Notes under the pieces: generated by a model
What the model saw: only the letters and a program-made list of their open reading frames with translations
Databases searched by the model: none
What the model was told of the DNA's origin: nothing
Program-made: the position numbers and the translations under genes
Source: Flaccisagitta enflata
Lineage: Eukaryota; Chaetognatha; Sagittoidea; Aphragmophora
Direction of reading: 5' to 3'
DNA: 64,000 bases
Assembly: GCA_965153355.1 (NCBI GenBank)
Contig: OZ231128.1
Span: 19,158,001-19,222,000, forward strand
In this document: positions 58,267 through 64,000 of the stretch, piece by piece
How the letters are laid out: each line of letters begins with the position of its first letter
How positions within the stretch are numbered: position 1 is the stretch's first letter

Positions 58267-58374
58267 CACTCTGTGAATGATGACACTCTGTTTATATTTG
58301 TATATGAATGTACATATTTGTATATGAATGCATGAAACTGTAAATTACTTGGTTATTAGGTGTAGAAAGTAACT
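58267..58374 (+). promoter_or_regulatory. Intergenic gap with small direct repeat
   Basis: The largest clean gap between neighbours in this part of the block (108 bp). It contains two copies of ATTTGTATATGAATG and the pair GATGACACTCTG/GACACTCTG. It could hold a promoter for the 58375 gene, but no defined signal is visible. Confidence 0.25.
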
Positions 58375-59250
58375 ATGGGTAGAGAGCACAATCATGCCCC
58401 GATATGTAGTCGGTCTACACCTCTATGCCGTCTTATGGAACTTTATGCTGAGGGATATATGTTGAATGAAGAGGATGGACATGAATTAGTAAGACAGTTG
58501 TTTCAGCGTGTAAATGGTTTTAAAGAAGAGGAAATAAAAAGATACAATTTGAATTCTCGAAAGCGTCAAAGTAACTTAAGATGTTATCATAACATAGAAC
58601 CAACAGTTCCACCAACGGATTGGAAGGAGTATTTGGTGAAGCAAGAGAAACTGCGTGAAAAAAGAGAAGAGATGAAGAAAAGAAAACTTGATGACAAAGA
58701 ATGTGAAGCGGCAAAAAAGAAACAGCGAATGTCGGAATCCACTAACGGCAAACCGAACGGCGAAATGAGTGGCGAACGACAAACGACGAACGGTGAACGG
58801 GGAGCGACGAACGACGAAAGACAAACGGCGAACGGCGAAAGGGGAGCGGCGAATGGGGAACGACGAACGGCGAATGGACAGCGATGGGTGGCTGAAGAAG
58901 GGCGATGGGAATGGGCGTCGAATGACGAGGATGAGACGTCAAATGTCGATGGAGGAAGGATGAATGACAAAGAAACAAGGAACAAAATGAATGACGAAAA
59001 CAATGAAAATGTCCAGGATGGAGTTAAGTGGGAAAGCATATCTCTTGACGATCTCGATAAAGTGTTGGCATCATTAGATAAAAACGTTTATGCATCACAA
59101 GAAGATTGGGACAAAAGTGTAAGAGACTGGGAGAAAATGATAAATGGCGCTGCGAAATGCCTGCCAAAAAAAGATCAAAAGAAAAAGACAAATGAACAGA
59201 AAGGAAAAGAAGGAAATAATGACGATGGAGATATCATTGTAATTGATTGA
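58375..59250 (+). CDS. Unknown protein with Asn-Gly-Glu-Arg repeats
   Basis: 291 residues. The first 75 residues look folded, with an MGREHNHAPICSRSTPLCRL start holding Cys and His. Then a charged coiled-coil-like stretch (about 80-120) and a repeat region (about 125-165) of NGER/NDER units encoded by a minisatellite (58740-58880, AACGGCGAACGAC-type units). The end is acidic, finishing in DDGDIIVID. The repeat has kept the reading frame in units of whole codons. Function unknown. Confidence 0.45.
   Translation: MGREHNHAPICSRSTPLCRLMELYAEGYMLNEEDGHELVRQLFQRVNGFKEEEIKRYNLNSRKRQSNLRCYHNIEPTVPPTDWKEYLVKQEKLREKREEMKKRKLDDKECEAAKKKQRMSESTNGKPNGEMSGERQTTNGERGATNDERQTANGERGAANGERRTANGQRWVAEEGRWEWASNDEDETSNVDGGRMNDKETRNKMNDENNENVQDGVKWESISLDDLDKVLASLDKNVYASQEDWDKSVRDWEKMINGAAKCLPKKDQKKKTNEQKGKEGNNDDGDIIVID
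58740..58885 (+). repeat. In-frame coding minisatellite
   Basis: Units of AACGGCGAA/ACGACGAA with 15-24-base spacing, all multiples of three. They encode the NGER/NDER repeats. The opposite strand is open too, for the same reason. Confidence 0.75.
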
Positions 59251-59359
59251 TTTAGTTTGGCATTGTATACAGCGTGTTATTAATGAATTGAAATATCATA
59301 TTTGTGCAGGTAACATTGACAAAATTGAACCTTGAACATTGAACATTAAACATTGAACT

Positions 59360-59905
59360 ATGTCATGCCCGGGCATTGATATGAGGCCACACCCAGTGCC
59401 TATTTTGCAATGTAGGCGCTGTCAATGTTATGATGGATGCGATTTGGTTAAAGTCAGCGTTGTGACGACGAATCTTCAAAAGTACAACGACCAATGCGAG
59501 TTGGTTACCTTGGAGGAACTGTTGAATGGGAAGATGCCAAGATGCTATTTCGATGAGAAACCGAAGGAGCCATCGCCATCGCCAAAGCCATCGCCATCGT
59601 CAAGGCCGGTGACAAGGGGAATGAAACGAAGAAATGAGGGCGAGGACGCGGTGCCCGAGGACCGAAGAACGGAAGAGCGGAACGCGAGTATGAAGAACAA
59701 TGCGAAGGCGGTACGCGTTTGCGTTGGACCCGAGGATGGCGTTGTCATGGAGATATCGTTATTCAAGCAGTCCTGCGTTGGGAGATGTGAGAAAGAACAT
59801 TGTGGATTTTGTTATGCAATGAAAATGCCTAGTGAAAGTATGAAGGTTAAAGGAAAGAAGAAACAAATGTTGCGGAAGCGAGTTGTGAACCACATTGAGA
59901 CATAA
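59360..59905 (+). CDS. Cys-rich protein with two CxxC clusters
   Basis: 181 residues. Cys18, Cys21, Cys23 and Cys27 in CRRCQCYDGC and a second group in SCVGRCEKEHCGFCY (about 136-150) could bind zinc. Between them is a Ser-Pro-Lys linker (about 68-83) and a basic/acidic mixed part. The Lys/Arg-rich end KGKKKQMLRKRVV may be a nuclear signal. Not recognised. Directly upstream lies a short TTGAACATTGAACATT tandem (59325-59358). Confidence 0.45.
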   Translation: MSCPGIDMRPHPVPILQCRRCQCYDGCDLVKVSVVTTNLQKYNDQCELVTLEELLNGKMPRCYFDEKPKEPSPSPKPSPSSRPVTRGMKRRNEGEDAVPEDRRTEERNASMKNNAKAVRVCVGPEDGVVMEISLFKQSCVGRCEKEHCGFCYAMKMPSESMKVKGKKKQMLRKRVVNHIET

Positions 59906-60043
59906 GATGTTAAGATGTTAAGATGATTAAGGAAAGATTTATATGTGGATGAAATAAATTTGATGTGTTGTATATTTGTCTTAGATTGATATTGAAAATT
60001 GTGGTTTGGAACTGGAAACGTTGACATTTGCAGTGAAAAAAAA

Positions 60044-60331
60044 ATGGATGAATCAAGAAGCGATGAAGAGTTTAACGATGGCATGGATTGTGGAAAAGTG
60101 ATGGAGGGGAGAGATGTTGATCAGGAGATTGTGGCTAGTGGGGGAGGAGAGGGGGGTGAAGCAAGTGGGTGCGATGTTGAAAGTGAAACTGACAGCGATG
60201 AAGGGATGCCAGTTTCTCTGGAACAGCGTTTGGATGCGATCGACGCGAAACTTGGCGATTTGTGCATGGGGATGTCGTTGTTTAGCAAAAGGCTTGGCGA
60301 ACTAGTTGCGTTGAGCAACAACCAAGCTTAA
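60044..60331 (+). CDS. Small acidic protein with C-terminal coiled coil
   Basis: 95 residues from ATG 60044. The first 55 residues are acidic with a Gly-rich patch. The last 40 (LEQRLDAIDAKLGDL onward) form heptads suited to a coiled coil. No family is recognised. The frame continues open after its TAA for another 57 codons (see next entry), so the stop may be a recent mutation or a boundary between two genes. Confidence 0.4.
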   Translation: MDESRSDEEFNDGMDCGKVMEGRDVDQEIVASGGGEGGEASGCDVESETDSDEGMPVSLEQRLDAIDAKLGDLCMGMSLFSKRLGELVALSNNQA

Positions 60332-60573
60332 GGGAATTATGCAAAACGGGAGGTGGTGACGTCATTGATGTTCGAAACGTACATGGATGAGGCCATTTCA
60401 AACGGGCATTCATTTGGTGTCAGCAGGTGCTTCATTCTCATTGCCTTGCAATATATATCTTCAGAGGAGAATTGGGGCAACGTTGCGCAAAAAAATTTCT
60501 GAAGGAGTTTACAGAGTTGAGAACAACCTGTATTCCTTCTACAAGGAACAGAGCAAAAAAATCTGATTCATAG
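60332..60573 (+). pseudogene. Open coding-like stretch split by an A7 run
   Basis: In the same frame as the preceding gene, just after its TAA, 56 sense codons run to a TGA at 60500-60502. The first ATG is at 60368 (MFETYMDEAISNG). The sequence looks protein-like (HSFGVSRCFILIALQY). Directly before the TGA is C followed by seven A (60489-60495). In the -1 frame the protein-like sequence goes on for a further 25 codons to a TAG at 60571-60573. Either a one-base indel broke the gene or the A_AAA_AAT heptamer is a frameshift site. Not recognised. Confidence 0.35.
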
Positions 60574-60833
60574 TGCTTTATGGGCATGTGTTTAAGTGCC
60601 CAAGTGCCCAAGTGCCCAAGTGCTAAAGAGCCCAAGTTTAAAAGTGCCCAAGTGGCCAAATGTTAAAATTTTGAAGTGCCCAAATGCCAAAGTGTTTAAA
60701 TGCCTATATGTTTTTTAAATGCCTTCATGTTTTTGAAATTCTAAAGAGATAAAGAAAGTAATTTTGCATGTGTTTTGATGTTATTTTTTTTTAATTTTAA
60801 GTGCTGCTGTGACAAAGAAAAAAAAAACTGAAA
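60574..60833. other. No gene; short octamer array
   Basis: AAGTGCCC octamers lie at 60590-60625 with decayed units to about 60710. The rest is AT-rich. Confidence 0.5.
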
Positions 60834-62507
60834 ATGGAAACTTTAGTGTCAGATTCAACTATTCAAATTTTGGATATATGTAAGCTATCCATCATCCCGG
60901 ATTCCTTTGCGGGCATACAGAGTGGATCAATTATTGATGTGGCACCAGCAAATACGTTGAAAAATGCTACCAAGGCTTCCGGTGAGAATTTATCCCTTTC
61001 TCAATCAATGGCAATTATAAATTTGCCAGATGAAGATGGAGAAGCCGAGGGAGATGACGCTCGGCCAGTGACACCTGGCCGAGATTTGCCAGAAAATTAC
61101 CTTTCAGAATTGCAAGACGACAGTGGCACTCTTTTGGGAGTCAAAGAAGGGGTCGCGGTCCAGAGTCAGTGCCATGGTCTGCAATTGATGCCACCAACTG
61201 GTCCCAATCAAAAGGCAGTTGCTTGTAAAGTGGGCAATTTGAAGTCCAATGTGTCCCAGCACAATGTTATCGCTTCCGCTTCCGCCATTGCTACCGCTTC
61301 CACCATTGCTGTCGCTTCCACCTCTGCCAGCGCTTCCTTCACTGCTACCGCTTCCGCCTCAACTACCCCTTCCGCGTCCACTACCAATTCCGCTTCCAAA
61401 TCCGCTTCCAAAACTGCTTCCAATTCCGCGTCCGCGTCCGCTTCCAAACCCGCGTCCGCATCCGCATCTGCTTCCGTCGATTTGAAACAGAAAAAAAAGC
61501 TGCCACTCAGCCCCTTGGCGGAAAATGTGAAGGAGGTTAAGAACGCCCAGGATGTCGGGTTTCCGCTGCTTAACCGACAGTTAATCATTCACGAAAAGCG
61601 AAAAGCGAAGTACAGTTTGTCAGAAATGGTGGCAAAGAAAACAAGGCCAGACGCGCCCCTTACAGATATCAACGGAAAGTGGGCGTCGACGAAGGTATCG
61701 GCTGAGATGGCTGCCAAGCATAGCTACTTACCTCCGCTGAATACCCCCACTCAACCGTCTCATAGCAAGGCCCCAAAGGAGCCAAAAAATGGTCGTAACA
61801 AGGAAAACAAAGTGATCCATGTTCCTCCGGTGCCGAATCATCAGAGCACGATTACGGCTCATACCGTTCATCAGTTTAAACCGGCAGATAATGGCAGTTT
61901 AAAATTCAAAGTCCCCGAACTCATGAAGAATCCACAAAAAAAACATCCACAAAAAAATGTTGGTAAGTATACAAATAAACTGCCCAAAAAAATGAGACAT
62001 AGGGCATGCACTTTCTGTCTCCGACTTTATCCCTCAAAGACCTCAAGAATTCCCAACGGCTTGACGCCATATCTTCACGTGATAACATCTGAGTGTCCCT
62101 TCGTTCGCCAGAACTGCATGAATACTGTAGAAAAACTTGTATGCTATGGATGTTTTGAGAGTTTTGATATGAATAAATGTATCAACGAGGACATTTTGTC
62201 CCACATCGAAATGACTGATCATGATGTCATATGCCATATTTGTAGACAAGTCATGCCTTATTCAGAGATGTACGGACATTTAGTTCTGAAATACTATAGT
62301 TATTTTGAAGCTGGTGTGACTTGCACTCGTTGTGACCGTTCCTTTCAAAGTTGCAAATCATGGGTGCAACATATTAAAACTGTCCATAGTATTTCTTCCC
62401 CTAACATGGCTCATTACAATAGGTTTTTACCTATTGTTCAAAAAGATATGCAAATTCGAGAAGCTATGTTATTCGCTTGTCTACATTGTAATTCGACAAT
62501 TTCTTAA
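60834..62507 (+). CDS. Zinc-finger protein with Ala-Ser low-complexity region
   Basis: 557 residues. Residues 1-135 are acidic and otherwise unremarkable. Residues 144-214 are an Ala-Ser tract encoded by TCCGCTTCCGCT-type hexamers. Residues 215-385 are basic and Pro-rich. The C-terminal 165 residues hold at least four Cys pairs: CTFC, CYGC, CHIC and CTRC. The last, CTRCDRSFQSC with WVQHIKTVH, has the classical C2H2 spacing (C-x2-C-x12-H-x4-H). This suggests a nucleic-acid-binding, probably nuclear, protein. Whether it belongs to the virus-like block or to the host is open: it shares strand and codon style, but it is 260 bp beyond the last small gene. No intron is needed. The - strand frame across the Ala-Ser tract is an artefact. 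Confidence 0.6.
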   Translation: METLVSDSTIQILDICKLSIIPDSFAGIQSGSIIDVAPANTLKNATKASGENLSLSQSMAIINLPDEDGEAEGDDARPVTPGRDLPENYLSELQDDSGTLLGVKEGVAVQSQCHGLQLMPPTGPNQKAVACKVGNLKSNVSQHNVIASASAIATASTIAVASTSASASFTATASASTTPSASTTNSASKSASKTASNSASASASKPASASASASVDLKQKKKLPLSPLAENVKEVKNAQDVGFPLLNRQLIIHEKRKAKYSLSEMVAKKTRPDAPLTDINGKWASTKVSAEMAAKHSYLPPLNTPTQPSHSKAPKEPKNGRNKENKVIHVPPVPNHQSTITAHTVHQFKPADNGSLKFKVPELMKNPQKKHPQKNVGKYTNKLPKKMRHRACTFCLRLYPSKTSRIPNGLTPYLHVITSECPFVRQNCMNTVEKLVCYGCFESFDMNKCINEDILSHIEMTDHDVICHICRQVMPYSEMYGHLVLKYYSYFEAGVTCTRCDRSFQSCKSWVQHIKTVHSISSPNMAHYNRFLPIVQKDMQIREAMLFACLHCNSTIS

Positions 62508-62539
62508 TGTCATTTCTCTCTCCCCTTCTTTTTCCCAAT

Positions 62540-62542
<3 letters not shown>

Positions 62543-62624
<82 letters not shown>
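62543..62624 (+). repeat. (CT)n microsatellite
   Basis: About 41 CT units starting 36 bp after the zinc-finger gene stop, so probably within its 3' untranslated region. Confidence 0.95.
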
Positions 62625-62627
<3 letters not shown>

Positions 62628-62948
62628 CCCCTTTCAATCCCTCCCACCGTTTCTTTCTGTTTACACAGTTGGAGAAAACAACAAAAAGGGGAAGAATTAA
62701 TGCGTTCGTCAGATGCTATCATTTGTAACATACGGTTCAAAAAAAAAAATTTCACGTTAAAATTGTAAAAGCAAAAATTAGGACTTAAAGTTCCTAATTT
62801 CTGTTTTCCTTTCAAGTTTCACATTTTCAATTTTCAAATTTTTAGGTCCAGATTTGAAAACATAATTTGCTTTTAAAAACATTGGGTAAATCATTGGGAT
62901 AAACATTGGGAAAAACATTTAAAAAGACATTGTGAAAATCCATTTGTC
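62625..62948. other. No gene seen
   Basis: AT-rich gap between two genes. It contains CATTGGG repeats at 62880-62925 (GTAAATCATTGGGATAAACA). Confidence 0.45.
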
Positions 62949-63149
62949 ATGGATGGGAGTGAAGAATACTTGGAAAGCCCAGAGGATTTGGGCATGGAGA
63001 CAGACGGAGAGGACGAAGAGGCCGAAGAGGCGTGTGAAATCCCAGTTCCTGATGACTGGCCCAGCAAATGGCCGAAAGAATTGATCAACCACCCGGTCGA
63101 GCTTGGAGATCGAATAATAACCGCGGCAAATCTTCCAACTCCACCAAAG
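62949..63149 (+). CDS. Unknown split gene, exon 1
   Basis: 67 codons from ATG 62949. Very acidic start (DGEDEEAEEA), then PDDWPSKWPKELINHPVELG. It ends CCAAAG|GTTAGT, a good donor in phase 0. The frame stays open for 14 more codons only. Not recognised. Confidence 0.5.
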
Positions 63150-63473
63150 GTTAGTTTTATGCCTCATTTGTGGTATGTCTGCCTGCCCGTTTGACTGTCT
63201 ATCTGCCTTACCATTTCATGCATGCCTGTCTGTCTATCTGTCTGCCTACCCGTCTGCCTGCATGCCTGCATGCCTGCTCGCTTATCTAACTGTCAGTCAT
63301 TCTAAATGAGTGCATGCCTGTCTGTGTGCCTGTGTGCGTGTGTGCCTGTGTGCCTGACTGCCTGTTTGTCTACATGTTTGCCTACATGGGTGCCTACTTC
63401 TTTTTGCCTGCTTTGTTTATGATTTTCCTTTACATTTGTTAAATGAGTTTTTTGTTTTTTATTTACATCTCAG
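63150..63473 (+). other. Putative intron 1 of the unknown gene
   Basis: GTTAGT to TACATCTCAG. It is built of CTGCCTGCATGCCTG-type repeats (63180-63400), like the first part of the intron at 54688. Confidence 0.5.
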
Positions 63474-63594
63474 ATTACACATCTTGTCCTACATCAAACT
63501 CAAATTGAGAAGCTTTTTGGGGACATCAACTACAGGAATTCAGAGCTCAGCGCTATTTATGACGAACACCATATACTTCGTCACTCATTGATTG
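63474..63594 (+). CDS. Unknown split gene, exon 2
   Basis: After the acceptor TTTACATCTCAG, 40 codons in phase 0 (VLHQTQIEKLFGDINYR) lead to ATTG|GTCACA at 63594 in phase 1. That donor is weak; without it the frame ends at 63609 in TAG. The following 115 bp contain a reverse end of the hairpin-ended repeat (AAAGCCTCTCATAAAGTTGC). Confidence 0.42.
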
Positions 63595-63709
63595 GTCACA
63601 TGAATTAGAATGGCATAAATGGTACAATAAATAACGGACTAACAAAGCCTCTCATAAAGTTGCGTACTCAGAATTTTAAAAATACCTCCATCTGTTCATG
63701 TTTCCAGAG

Positions 63710-64000
63710 ACATCCCTCTGGCTCAACTTCTCCCGGATGACCTCCTCTCTCATTTCCACATCATCAAAGTGATGCGCCTTGGAAACAAAAAGAAAGAGGA
63801 TTGGCGCTGTACTTTGAAAAAATGGGTCCAAGATCCGACGAAGGACCGAGACGTCGAGGATCTTCTTTCGACCATAACAGCCCTCGACGATAAAGATTTG
63901 GACCGCATTGCCCGCGCTATGGTCCATCCGTGCGACTATGTGTCGCAACCGTCGCCAATAACACAAGCACGGGTCACGTTTTGGAATGATGAAGGCCGCG
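63710..64000 (+). CDS. Unknown split gene, exon 3, runs off the window
   Basis: An open frame without stop from the acceptor TTTCCAGAG to the last base. With a one-base carry-over from exon 2 it starts Asp-Ile-Pro and reads PLAQLLPDDLLSHFHIIKV, then MRLGNKKKEDWRCTLKKWVQ and further charged helical sequence. The composition is protein-like and GC-richer than the surroundings. No family is recognised, and it could be a host gene. Confidence 0.45.

Noticed and set aside
57741-58286. 181-codon frame on the - strand, Phe/Leu-rich
   Set aside because: Antisense of the Lys-rich coding region; AAG/AAA codons read backwards give Leu and Phe.
58587-59039. 150-codon frame on the - strand
   Set aside because: Antisense of the in-frame NGER minisatellite. 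The + strand frame has better flanks and fits the gene order.
61208-61588. 126-codon acidic Ala/Glu-rich frame opposite the zinc-finger gene
   Set aside because: It is antisense to the TCCGCT hexamer tract and has no independent support.
52784-62507. DNA polymerase B, Ulp1-type protease and double jelly-roll capsid of a full Polinton
   Set aside because: I looked for polymerase YGDTDS-like motifs, a His-Asp-Cys protease triad and a 500-700-residue capsid frame and found none. The 375-residue protein could be structural, but I cannot show it.

Overview
The window is metazoan-type nuclear DNA. It has spliceosomal introns with GT-AG borders that agree in phase, a split gene of the XK-related membrane protein family, many non-autonomous DNA transposons and very long microsatellites. 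The exact animal cannot be named. The mix of hAT-like, pogo/Tigger-like and Polinton-like elements would suit an aquatic invertebrate such as a crustacean, but that is a guess.

Positions 1-30.4 kb contain no gene I can support. They are built from (a) a foldback family (copies at 402-910, 947-1341, 4205-4983, 10712-11367, 21809-22376, 23505-23975, 27437-28180) with inverted ends of about 70 bp around an internal minisatellite; (b) a dispersed repeat with a hairpin at each end (a GTCGCG/GTTGCGG end and an AACAAGGCC end), present more than 20 times in both orientations; (c) palindromic MITEs sharing the core CGTTTAGAAATGGCA; (d) hAT and pogo/Tigger-type MITEs, some with perfect target-site duplications; and (e) GA/CT, AC, AAC, TTC, GGAC and GAAT arrays. 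Nearly every open frame here is a translated microsatellite or minisatellite.

From 30.4 to 43.5 kb lies one split gene on the + strand. Four exons (30414-30784, 34213-34403, 39895-41273, 41989-43488) join in phase and encode a large XK-related polytopic membrane protein, whose best known relatives are phospholipid scramblases. Its introns hold nested transposons whose order of insertion can be read.

From 43.5 to 52.5 kb there is again repeat-rich DNA without a supported gene.

From 52.8 to 62.5 kb eleven to twelve closely packed + strand reading frames form a virus-like block. Two are recognisable: a packaging-ATPase-like frame with its P-loop start missing (52784-53467) and a DDE retroviral-type integrase (55057-56235). 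Around them lie a small Lys-rich protein, an acidic nuclear-type protein, a one-span membrane protein, a Lys/Ser-rich core-like protein, Cys-rich proteins and several unknowns. The combination points to a Polinton/Maverick or adintovirus-type endogenous element, but no DNA polymerase B, protease or certain major capsid protein is visible. The block is decayed or atypical: the ATPase is truncated, one gene appears to contain a 282-bp spliceosomal intron with a dispersed repeat inside, and one small gene is split by an A7 run. A further split gene of unknown function (62949 to the window end) follows downstream.
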